Of a stretch of DNA of 64,000 nt, positions 42,427-52,500 are shown one piece after another; the first letter of the stretch is position 1, and each line of letters starts with the position of its first letter. The notes under the pieces were generated by a model that did no database searches, was not told the origin of the DNA, and was given only the letters and a program-made list of their open reading frames with translations. A program made the translations under genes and the position numbers. This DNA is from Sandaracinaceae bacterium. Its GTDB lineage: Bacteria > Myxococcota_A > Polyangia > Polyangiales > Sandaracinaceae. The DNA lies in contig JACKEC010000036.1 of the NCBI GenBank assembly GCA_020633195.1, positions 19,644-83,643 on the forward strand. The letters are read 5' to 3'.

Positions 42427-44200
42427 ATGCGCTCTCCCTCTCTCTGGATCGCCGCGCTCCTCGCCGTGCTCACGCCGGGATGCGGCCTCTTCGGCTCTCG
42501 AAACGCGACGACGCGACCCGCCCCGACGGCGGAGCTCCGACCGGAGCGCGTCCTGTACGAGATCGGGCGGGCTTCTTCGATCAGCGACCTCTTCGACGCG
42601 CCGAACGACGACGTGGAGCTGCTCGAGGACCTGCTCGCGGACGCGCCCGACGACGAGCGGCCGGGCCTGATCCGCGACCTCATCCGCGCGCGGCTCGCGT
42701 CCCTCGAGGAGGCCTACGAGAGCCGGAGCGAGCTTCGCCAGGCGGTCGCCGACGCGATCGAGGAGCGCGAGGTCGCCATCGAGGACATGCGCGAGCGGCG
42801 CATCGAGGAGCGCGAGCGGGCGCGCGAGGAGGCCGAGGCGGCGGAGCGCGAGCGCCGCCGTCTCGACGCCGAGTTCCAGCGCCGGGTCGAGGCCGCCGAG
42901 CGGTCGCGTCGCGCTCGCGACGAGGGTGACGAGGACGAGGACTACGACGACGAGGGCTACGACGACGAGGATTGGGACGACGACGAGGACTACGACGACG
43001 AGGACTACGACGACGAGGATTGGGACGACGAGGACTACGACGACGACGAGGACTACGACGACGAGGAGGACTACGACGACGAGGACTGGGACGACGAGGA
43101 CGACTTCGCGTCGGTGGTGCTCGAGGTCCAGGCCGCCAAGGTGAACGCCAAGCAGTCGACCCGCCGCGCCCGGTGGGCCCGGCGTCGGGCGCGGGCCCGG
43201 GCTCGGGCGGCTCGTCAGGCCGGGACGCCCCAGGCTCGCGCGCCGGAGGCCTCGACGGCCCCCGCGACCACGCCCCGCGCGCGGCGCGCCCGCCGGGCTC
43301 GGACCCGGTCGAGCGAGGCCTCGTCGCCTCGCCAGGCGCCGACCGCGCGAGCGCGCGCCGGCAGGCGAGGGCGGCGCGCCGCGACCCCGGCCGCTCCGCG
43401 CTCGACCCGCGAGCCGCCGGGCCGCGGCCCTCCGAGCGAGCACGGCGGCGCGCGCCGCCCGGGGTGGCTGCGCGCGCCGCGCCGCCGCCGCGCTGCCGGC
43501 GAACGCGGACGAAGACCGCGAGGAGGAGGACGACACGACCGACGAGGACGTCGACGACGAGGAGCTCACCGAGGAGGATCGCGAGCTGCTCGAGGAGTAC
43601 ACCGACCGCGAGCGTGACGCGCGGGAGCGGCTGCGCGACGCCGAGCAGACGATCCGCGAGGAGCAGCGCGCGCTCGCGGCCCTGGTCCGCCGCCTCGACG
43701 GCGACGAGCTGCCCGACGCGACCCGCGCCGAGCTCGAGTTCGCGCTGGTGTGGGCGAGCTGGCGGGCCGGTCACGCCGCGACCGGCGAGCTCGCGGAGCA
43801 CTTCACCGCCGAGCACCCGAGCGCGGGTGACCTCCTCGCGCTGGCCTGGATGATCCGCGGCGAGGTCGCGGGGGCCGAGCAGCTCCCGGAGGAGTCGCTC
43901 GCCGCGTACCGGTTCGGGATGAACCGCCTCGGCGAGCCGATCTACGCCTACTCGCTGTGGCGCTCGGCGAGCGTGCAGCGGGAGTCCGGCGACGAGGCCG
44001 GCGCGCGCGAGTCGCTGATCGGGGTCGAGCGCGAGGGCTGCTCGCGGGACGCCCCCGCGCTCGTGCGTCAGCTCTCCTACGACGCCGCGACCACGCTCGG
44101 GCACGAGGTGCGCGTGGACTCGGACGGCGTGATGCGACCGGACGTGTGCCCTCCGCTGACGTCGCGCAGCTCCGAGGAGGCCTGGCGACCCGAGGAGTGA
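42427..44200 (+). pseudogene. Frameshifted lipoprotein gene with Asp/Glu/Tyr/Trp-rich repeat
   Basis: The gene starts at ATG 42427 with a lipoprotein signal (LTPGCG, Cys about residue 19), then a coiled coil (EEREVAIEDMRERRIEERERA) and a striking acidic repeat of YDDED and WDDED units (about 42937-43110). In this frame it reads to a stop at 43617, but from about 43490 the coding texture moves to another frame: NADEDREEEDDTTDEDVDDE, a long coiled coil, then FALVWASWRAGHAATGEL and on to a stop at 44200. One extra base (or two missing) in the GC-rich CGCCGCCGCCGC stretch near 43440-43490 would join them. It is either a real frameshift or a sequencing error; the repaired protein would be about 590 residues. 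Function unknown. Confidence 0.65.
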
Positions 44201-44295
44201 GCGCGAGCCGAGGGCGCGCGCCTCGGCGAGGGGCCGCTTGACTGGTCGGGGCCTGACCCTCAAACCAGCGCCTCCCCTGGAGGTTGGCTCGTCTC

Positions 44296-45340
44296 ATGGC
44301 TCGCTCGTCCGCCCGCGTCGCTCCTCGCTCTCTTGGTCGCGCCTCGTCGCGCCCAGGTGACGGATCCATCCCCGGTCCGGAGGATGGAGGCCCGACGCCA
44401 GATGCGTCGATGACGTCGCCCGACGTCGACGCGGGGGCCCGGCCCAGGCGAGCCCGGTGACCGGTGAGTGGTTCGAGGCGCCGTGGGACGGCGCGCAGAT
44501 CCTCGCGACCGGCCACAGCCTGATCGACGGCGTCTTCGGGCCGCCTGAGCACGACGGCGGACCCTTCAGCTCCTCGCGGCGGGCAAGGCCCACCGCTCGC
44601 TCAGTCGGGGCCGGGTCGAGCGTGGCGACGCCACGACGACATCGTCGAAGGCATCTACGCGAGCCCGACTGGGGAGCTTCGGACACCCCGCGCTCACCGA
44701 GCGCGCCGATCTGGCGCCGATCGTGTGGGGCAGGGCATCCGCGAGATGGGCTGGTTCGTCGATCAGATCCTCGCCGCGGGGCCGGGCGGCGACGAGCTCT
44801 TCCTCTACCAGACGTGTGTACTTCGGACGGCAGCGCGATCGACCTGCGGGCGGGCGCGTGGGCCGAGTACGTGCGCCGAGTCTGCGCTCGCGGAGAGTGC
44901 ACGCGGAGCGGCTCAGGCGTCAACGAGGCGTGCGCATGCGCGTCCTGCACGCGAGTCACGCGCTCGCCGAGCTGATGCTCGCGATCGACGCAGGAGCCGC
45001 CGACGGAATCACGCCGGACGACATCTTCCGTGGTGACATCGTCCACCTCACGGATCTGGGCCACGCGTACCTCGCGATGGTGGCGTTCGGCTCGTCCAGG
45101 ACGCCGACGGCGAGTCGTTCCGGGTCTGGGCCCACGTCGCGCGCCGCGCTGTTCTCCGAGATGACCGACCGCGCGTGGGCGCGTACTACGACGGCTACGA
45201 GGCGCCGACGGCGTCCGAGTGCCGCGCGGTGATGGCCTTCATGTGCTGGCGCGCAGGATCACGGTGCTGGGGCTGTCTCGCGCTGACGAGGTGTTCGGCG
45301 GCGACGTCTACGGAGCGCTGATGGTCGCTGACCGGCGGTG
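44296..45340 (+). pseudogene. Broken SGNH-hydrolase-like gene
   Basis: No frame stays open, but pieces in successive frames make one protein: GEWFEAPWDGAQILATGHSLIDGVFG (GHS-type SGNH block I), IREMGWFVDQILAAGPGGDE, and DDIFRGDIVHLTDLGHAYLA (block V with the catalytic Asp and His). The end is about GAYYDGYEAPTASECRAV near 45200. SGNH hydrolases remove acyl groups, often from polysaccharides. At least three or four frameshifts are needed. Boundaries are approximate. Confidence 0.5.
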
Positions 45341-45354
45341 CGCCGATCGCGGAG

Positions 45355-46260
45355 GTCGTGCTCGGCGGCGCCGAAGGCGCGCGCTTCTTCGTGCTCGACG
45401 GGTGGCGCGCGATCAGCATCCTGCTGGTCCTCGCGTCGCACATGCTCCCGTCGGACTCGAGCGCGCAACGTCGAGGACGTCGCCGCGGGCAGATGGGGAT
45501 GGCGCTGTTCTTCACGCGCAAAATCACGACGCAGCCACGCGAAGCGGCGACCGGCTCGTTCTTCGTGCGGCGCTACTCCGCATCGTGCCGCTCGAAGGCG
45601 TACACGCCCTCATCGTCCCGTGCTGGTTGCGGTGGGCTCCGGCGTTCGTGATGGGCGGCTTCGCGCTCAACTACGTCCACGACGCCATCCATCCGGAACG
45701 CCCACGCCTCGCTCCTCGCCGGACTCGGCGCCATGTGGCGATCACCCGCTTCCGCGGGTTCCAGAACTCCCAGTTCCGGCTCGTCCTCAGGCGTCGTCCT
45801 GGCGAAGGCGCTCGAGACGCACCTGCGCGTCGTCCGACTCCGCCGGATCAGCGTGTTGCCGCTTCGGGAGCCGCTGCGCGTCGCCGTCGCGGAGCAGCGT
45901 GCCCCTTCCTCGTCGCTCGTAGGTCTCGCCATCGCCTCGCCGGTCGCGGCGTCGGCGCGCTCGCATCCTCGCGCGTCGCTCGTCGGTCACCGCTGTTTCG
46001 CTCGAGCGCGCGTGCCGTTGGTCGGCCACCGGGCAGGTGGCCGTCGCCGAGACGAGGCTACGCGTCTACGTCATGCTGACGCTCTGGGCTGCCGGCACCG
46101 GCGACCGACTCGTCCGCCAGAGGCGTATCCTCAGCTTCGTGCTGACCTTCGGCCTCGCCACCTGTCGACGTACTACTTCGAGGACCGCCGAGCTGGGGCG
46201 TCGCCTCGCGAAGCGCGTGGAGGATCGGTCGGCCCCCGCGGGCCGCAGCCGAGGCGCGCG
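45355..46260 (+). pseudogene. Broken acyltransferase-3 family gene
   Basis: Pieces match membrane acyltransferases of the OafA/YrhL type (PF01757): the N-terminal motif FFVLDGWRAISILLVLASHM, then GQMGMALFFT, an RIVPLEG segment in another frame, and near the end LSTYYFEDR, the typical close of the domain. These enzymes O-acylate surface polysaccharides. The reading frame changes several times within 900 bp, so the gene cannot be translated as given. It lies between a broken SGNH hydrolase and a broken O-antigen ligase, a natural functional trio. Confidence 0.55.
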
Positions 46261-46279
46261 GCGAGGCCTGACCGAGGGG

Positions 46280-47711
46280 CCGACGAACTCGATCGATCGC
46301 CTGGCTCGCGCTCGCGCTGGTGCTGCCGTTCGCGTTCTTCGCGTTCCATCGCTGGCCGCCCCTCAAGGGCCGCGATGATCGTGATGTTCGGCTCGGCGAT
46401 GTTCCTGCCCGCGAACATCGGCGCGTCCCGGTGCCGGTGCTCCCGGATCTCGACAGGAGATCATCCCCGCCGTCAGCTGCCTGATCGCGGGATCGTCCTC
46501 AAGCGGCACGCGTTCAAGATGCCGTTCAAGGGGCCCGACGTGCTGGTGCTCTTCGCGCTGTTCGGCGCGCTCGGCACGGTCGTGACGAACCAGGACCCGA
46601 TCGTCCACGGCCCGACGTTTCCTGCCCGCGTTGACCGCCTACGACTGGCTCAACGACATGGCGAGCATCTTCCTCGCGTGGTTCCCGCCGTTCTACCTCG
46701 GCCGGACGCTCGTGAAGGACGGCGCGGACCTGCGGAAGCTGCTGCGCTTCATGGTCCTGTGCGGGCTGGTCTACTCGATCCCGATCCTCATCGTGGATCC
46801 GGATGTCGCCGCAGATGAACGACTGGGTCTACGGCTATCACCAGTCCGACTTCGGGCAGACCATCCGCTTCGGCGGCTACCGGCCGAAGGTCTTCATGCG
46901 GCACGCCTCAACGTCGCGCTGTTCATGACCGTGATCCTCTTCGCGGCCATCGCGATGTACCGCTCGAAGGTCCCCCTCGGGGAGTTCTGGACCCCCGGTC
47001 GCGCGTCGCTCTACCTTCGGTGATCCTGATCATCTGCAAGTCGACGGGGGCGTACTTCCGCGTCATCGCGATCGGCCCGGTGATCCTGTTCGCGAGCCCC
47101 AAAATCCAGCGCTGGGTCGCGATCACCGCGGTCACCTTCATCATCGGCTACCCGATGATCCGGATGGCGGACCTGATCGGTGCAAGCGGATCACCGACGG
47201 ATGGCGGTGAACATCAACGAGGAGCGCGCGCTGTCGCTGTGGTTCCGCATGTTCACCGAGGGGCAGATCCTCGAGAACACGCGCGAGCGCATCGTCTTGG
47301 TGGGCGGCTACGCCCGCTTCTTCGAGTACGACGACGTCACGGGCGACCCGCTGTCGATCCTCGACGGCTACTGGACCAACGAGCTGGGGCAGCACGGGCT
47401 CTGGGGCTTCTTCTCGATCTCGGGCTGTCCTGTCGCCGACCATCCTCGCGATCCGCGCCATCGCGCTGCTGATCGCCCGCCAGGACAAGCTCCTCGTCGG
47501 CGCCGCGTCGCTCATGGTCGCCGTGTACGTCTTCGACTGGATCCCGAACGCGTCCTGGGGCGCGGATCTGACCTTCATGGCGGGTGGGGTCGCCGGCGGG
47601 GTGATCGGCATGCTCGCGGAGCAGCGTCGGACGGCCGCGCGCAAGCGCAGGGAGCGCGCCGAGGCGGGGCGCGCGCGACGGCTCTCGGTGCCCCCCGCGC
47701 GTCCGGCTTGA
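46280..47711 (+). pseudogene. Broken O-antigen ligase/polymerase-like membrane protein gene
   Basis: The fragments join into a multi-span membrane protein: FKGPDVLVLFALFGALGTVV, then YDWLNDMASIFLAWFPPFYL, RMSPQMNDWVYGYHQSDFGQ, LNVALFMTVILFAAIAMYR, INEERALSLWFRMFTEGQIL and ASWGADLTFMAGG. The RMSPQxxxWVYG block is typical of O-antigen ligase-like (Wzy/WaaL) proteins of exopolysaccharide loci. I can place six frame changes: near 46617, 46795, 46905, 47016, 47182 and 47428. Most are single-base gains or losses. The final segment ends cleanly at 47711. Confidence 0.65.
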
Positions 47712-47852
47712 GCGCCCCCTCACGCCTCGCGCAAGTCGCCGAGATGTTGGGCGAAACCTCACGGTGGGGGCCGGATCCGGCCGCCTCGCGCGCGATACCG
47801 CGTTGGCATGGTCCTCGACGTCCCTGAAGGGGGTTGAGGTTGTGGCCAAACG

Positions 47853-49511
47853 ATGACAGAGACGTCGGCTTCTTCTCGCTATGTAGGTAAACCCGTGTTC
47901 TCGCCCATCGCCATGTGGTCCGCTGGCGCGGACGCGCCGGCTTTTGGCCGGCATGAGCTCCTGGACGCCGTCCGGGACGTGCGCGCGCCCATCCATGTCC
48001 TGAGGGAGTCGCCCGACGGCCGCGTCGGGGTCGGGGTGGGCGGCGACGTCGTCCCCCACAAGTACCTCAACGGGCACCGCGCCTACCCGCTGCTCGCCAC
48101 GCTCCCCGCGCTCTACCCCGAGTGGCTCGGGGATCGGAGCTTCAACGAGACCCATGGGGTGCGCTTCCCCTACGTGACCGGGGCCATGGCGAACGGGATC
48201 GCGACGACCGACCTGGTCATCGCGGTGGCGCGCGCGGGCATGCTCGGGTTCTTCGGGGCCGCCGGCCTCGGCTACCCGCGGGTCGAGGAGGCGCTCGGCC
48301 GGCTCGAGGCCGCGCTCGGCGGCACCTCGCACACGTGGGGGATGAACCTCATCCACTCCCCGAACGAGCCCGCGCTCGAGGAGGCGGTCGCCGACCTGTA
48401 CCTGCGCCGCGGCGTCACGCACGTGTCGGCGGCGGCCTACCTCGCGCTCACGCCCGCCATCGTGCGCTACGCGGTGAGCGGCCTCTCCACCGACGCGTCC
48501 GGCGCGATCCGGCGCAAGCACCACGTCTTCGCGAAGATCTCCCGCCCCGAGACGGCGCGGCACTTCTTGTCGCCGGCCCCCGCGTCGATCCTCGACGCGC
48601 TCGTACGGCAAGGGAAGTTGACGGCCGACGAGGCGCGCCTCGCCGCGCACGTGCCGATCGCGGAGGACATCACGGTCGAGGCCGACTCCGGCGGTCACAC
48701 CGACAAGCAGGCGCTCGGCGCGGTCTTCCCCGTCATCGCGGAGCTCCGCGACGCGCTCGTCGAGTCGCACGGCTACGCGCGCCCGGTGCGCGTCGGCGCG
48801 GCCGGCGGGCTCGGCACGCCGCGCTCGGTCGCGAGCGCGTTCTCGCTCGGCGCGGCCTACGTGCTCACGGGGTCCGTGAACCAGAGCTCGCTCGAGTCGG
48901 GCCTCTCCGCCGAGGGCAAGCGGATGCTCGCGACGGCCGGGATGGGCGACGTGATCATGGCGCCCGCCGCCGACATGTTCGAGCAGGGCGTCGAGGTCCA
49001 GGTGCTCAAGCGAGGGACCATGTTCGGTACCCGCGCGCACCGGCTGCTCTCGGCGTATCGTCGATACCCCGGCCTCGACGCGATCGACGCCGCGGAGCGC
49101 GCGTCGCTCGAGAAGCAGGTGCTCGGCGCCAGCTTCCCCGAGGTGCGCGAGGCGACGCGGGCGTTCTGGGCGGACCGCGATCCGTCGCAGAACGAGCAGG
49201 CCGCGGGCGACCCCAAGCACGAGATGGCGCTGTGCTTCCGTTGGTACCTCGGGCTCTCGAGCCGCTGGGCGATCACCGGCGAGCCGACGCGTCGGCTCGA
49301 CTACCAGATCTGGTGCGGGCCCGCCATGGGCGCCTTCAACGACTGGGTCCGGGGCTCGTTCCTCGAGGCCCCGGAGAACCGCTCGGTGGTTCAGATCGCG
49401 CTCAACCTGCTCGAGGGAGCTTCCGTCGTGACCCGCGCACACCAGCTGCGCAGCTACGGCGCTCCGGTCCCCGCGGAGGCCTTCCGCTTCGTTCCGCGCA
49501 CGCTCGGATAG
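47853..49511 (+). CDS. pfa1: PUFA synthase enoyl reductase (PfaD/Pfa1)
   Basis: The 552-residue protein has a PfaD-type FMN-dependent enoyl reductase fold of the nitronate monooxygenase/FabK superfamily. Signature segments are TGAMANGIATTDLVIAVARAG, GAAGLGYPRVEEALGRL, WGMNLIHSP, ADSGGHTDKQ, VRVGAAGGLGTP and GAAYVLTGSVNQ, with the flavin phosphate loop in the last two. The C-terminal LDYQIWCGPAMGAFNDWV is specific to PfaD proteins. It reduces the enoyl intermediates that are not kept as double bonds during PUFA assembly. It is the first gene of the operon, 7 bp before pfa2. The ATG start has only a weak purine-rich site upstream (GTTGAGGTTGTGG). Confidence 0.93.
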   Translation: MTETSASSRYVGKPVFSPIAMWSAGADAPAFGRHELLDAVRDVRAPIHVLRESPDGRVGVGVGGDVVPHKYLNGHRAYPLLATLPALYPEWLGDRSFNETHGVRFPYVTGAMANGIATTDLVIAVARAGMLGFFGAAGLGYPRVEEALGRLEAALGGTSHTWGMNLIHSPNEPALEEAVADLYLRRGVTHVSAAAYLALTPAIVRYAVSGLSTDASGAIRRKHHVFAKISRPETARHFLSPAPASILDALVRQGKLTADEARLAAHVPIAEDITVEADSGGHTDKQALGAVFPVIAELRDALVESHGYARPVRVGAAGGLGTPRSVASAFSLGAAYVLTGSVNQSSLESGLSAEGKRMLATAGMGDVIMAPAADMFEQGVEVQVLKRGTMFGTRAHRLLSAYRRYPGLDAIDAAERASLEKQVLGASFPEVREATRAFWADRDPSQNEQAAGDPKHEMALCFRWYLGLSSRWAITGEPTRRLDYQIWCGPAMGAFNDWVRGSFLEAPENRSVVQIALNLLEGASVVTRAHQLRSYGAPVPAEAFRFVPRTLG

Positions 49512-49518
49512 GGAAACC

Positions 49519-52500
49519 ATGAAGGACGAGAAAAGCCGCATCGCCGTCGTGGGCCTCGCCACGCTCTTCCCGGGCTCGGTCGACTCGACCGGGTTCTGGA
49601 AGGACATCCTCGAAGGGACCGACCGGATCACGGACGTGCCCCCGAGCCACTGGCTCGTCGAGGACTACTACGACCCCGACCCGTCCGCGCCGGACAAGAC
49701 CTACGCCAACCGCGGCGGGTTCGTGCCGGCGGTCGCGTTCGATCCGATGAAGTGGGGCGTGCCCCCGTCGACCGTCGAGGCGACGGACACCTGTCAGCTC
49801 CTCGCGCTCATCGTCGCGCAGCGGGTGCTCGAGGACGCGGCGCGCGGCCAGTTCGACTACAGCGACCGCGAGCGCATGAGCGTGATCCTCGGCGTCACGA
49901 GCGCGCAGGAGCTGCTCGGCGCGATGGTCAGCCGGCTGCAGCGCCCGATCTGGACCAAGGCCCTGCGCGAGATGGGCATGGGCGAGGACGAGGTGCAGGA
50001 CGCGTGCACTCGTATCGAGGCCCACTACACGCCGTGGCAGGAGGCGACGTTCCCGGGCGTGCTCGGCAACGTCGTGGCCGGGCGCATCGCCAACCGCCTG
50101 AACCTCGGCGGGACGAACTGCGTCACCGACGCGGCGTGCGCGAGCACGTTCAGCGCGCTCTCGATGGCGGTCAACGAGCTCCGGCTCGGCGAGTCCGACG
50201 TCGTGCTCTGCGGCGGCGCGGACACGATGAACGACATCTTCATGTACCTCTGCTTCAGCAAGACGCCGGCGCTGAGCAAGTCGGGCGACTGTCGCCCGTT
50301 CAGCGATCAGGCCGACGGCACGATGCTCGGCGAGGGCTTCGGGATGCTCGCGCTCAAGCGCCTCGAGGACGCGGAGCGCGACGGCGACAGGGTCTACGCG
50401 GTGATCACCGGCGTCGGCTCGAGCAGCGACGGCAAGGGCACCGCGGTCTACGCGCCGGTCGCCGCGGGGCAGGCGCGCGCGATCCGCCGCGCCTACACCA
50501 AGGCGGGCTACGGCGTGGACACCGTCGAGCTCATCGAGGCGCACGGCACGGGCACCAAGGCGGGCGACGCGGCCGAGTTCGAGGGCCTCCGCACGGTGTT
50601 CGACGAGAGCGGCCGCGAGGACCGGCAGTGGTGCGCGCTCGGCTCGGTGAAGTCGCAGATCGGTCACACCAAAGCGGCCGCGGGCGCGGCCGGGCTCGTC
50701 AAGGCGGTGTTCGCGCTCCACCACAGGGTGCTCCCGCCCACGATCAAGGTCGACCGACCCAACCCGAGCCTCGAGCTCGAGGCGAGCCCGTTCTACTTGA
50801 GCACGATCGCGCGCCCCTGGGTGCGCGGCGACGAGCACCCGCGCCGCGCCGGCGTGAGCTCGTTCGGCTTCGGCGGCTCGAACTTCCACGTCGCGCTCGA
50901 GGAGTACGTCGGCGGCGGCGACCGGGCGTTCCGCCGGCGGGCCGCGCCGACCGAGCTGCTGCTGCTCGGGGCGAGCTCGCCCGAGGCGCTCGCGGACGCG
51001 GCGCGCGCGATGGCGAAGCGCGCGACGGCGCCGGGGACGCTCGCGTTCCTCGCGCGCTCCACGCAGGAGGCGTGGGACGCCAGCGCCGACTGCCGCCTCG
51101 CGGTCGTCGCCAAGGACGAGGCCGAGCTCGCGGCCAAGCTCGACAAGGCCGCGTCGCTGCTGGCCAAGGGGGAGCCCTTCGAGACGCCCGACGGCCTCGT
51201 CTTCGGGCGCGGCGCGCCGGACGGCGACGTCGGCTTCCTGTTCCCGGGGCAGGGCAGCCAGTACGTGTCGATGGGCGCGGACGTGGCGATGACCTGGGCC
51301 TCGGCGCTCGCGCCGTGGGACGAGGCGGCGAGCCTCGCGGACGTGTTCGACGAGCCGCTCGAGGACGTCGTGTTCCCGATCTCGGTGTTCGACGACGAGG
51401 CGCGGGCGGCCCAGGCCGACGCGCTCACCGCGACGCAGTGGGCGCAGCCCGCGATCGGGGTGACCAGCCTCTCGCAGCTCGCGCTCCTCGACGAGGTCGG
51501 GGTGACGCCGGCGGCGGTGGCCGGGCACAGCTTCGGTGAGGTCATCGCGCTCCACGCGGCGGGGTCGCTCTCGCGCGCCGACGCGATCCGGGTGGCTCGC
51601 CGCCGCGGCGAGCTGATGGCCGAGGCCGCGTCCATCCCGGGCGCGATGACGGCGGTGTCCGCGTCCATCGAGGACGTGCGCGCGGGGCTCACCCCGTGGC
51701 CAGACGACGTGGTGATCGCGAACCACAACGGGCCGACGCAGGTGGTGCTCAGCGGGCCGCTCGCCGCGGTCGAGGCGACCGAGGCCCAGCTGAAGACCGC
51801 GGGGCTTCGCTTCCGCCGGCTCCCCGTGGCCACCGCGTTCCACTCGAGCGTGGTCTCGGCCTCGACGGTCCCGTTCGCGGAGTTCCTCGGGGGCGTCGAG
51901 CTCGCCGCGCCCAACACGCCCGTCTTCGGCAACACCGAGGCCGCGCCGTACCCGGTCGACCCGGCCGCCGCGCGCGCGCTCCTCGCCAACCAGCTCGCGA
52001 AGCCCGTGCGCTTCGTGGAGTCGATCGAGGCGATGTACGCCGCCGGCGTGCGCGTGTTCGTGGAGGTCGGCCCCGGCTCGGTCCTGACCGGGCTCGTGTC
52101 GCGGATCCTCGGGGACCGCCCTCACGTCGCCGTCCCGATCGACCGCAAGGGCAAGCACGGGCTCACCAGCCTGAACCTCGCCCTCGGCCGGCTCGCCGTC
52201 GCCGGCGTCGCCTGCGACCTCGGCGCCCTGTGGCGCGCCTTCGAGCCCGCCGAGGATCCGGCCACGCTCGCGAAGCCGAAGATGGCGATGCCCATCGGGG
52301 GCTCCAACCACGGCAAGCCGTACCCGCCGGAGAACGGCGCCGCGGGGCTCCCCGCGCCCAACCCCCCTCGTGACCTTTCGCGACCGGCCTCGGTCGCCCA
52401 GAATGCCGAGCCCATGTCGACCAAGCCCTTCAGCCCCGCCTCGCCCGTGGCCGCTGCGCCCGCCGCGGCGGCCTCCGTCGCTCCCGCTCCCCTCCCGGCC

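Noticed and set aside
47804..47818. TGGCATG as a sigma-54 -24 element before pfa1
   Set aside because: The -12 element is missing: the expected TTGC reads TCGA. The match is to the first half only.
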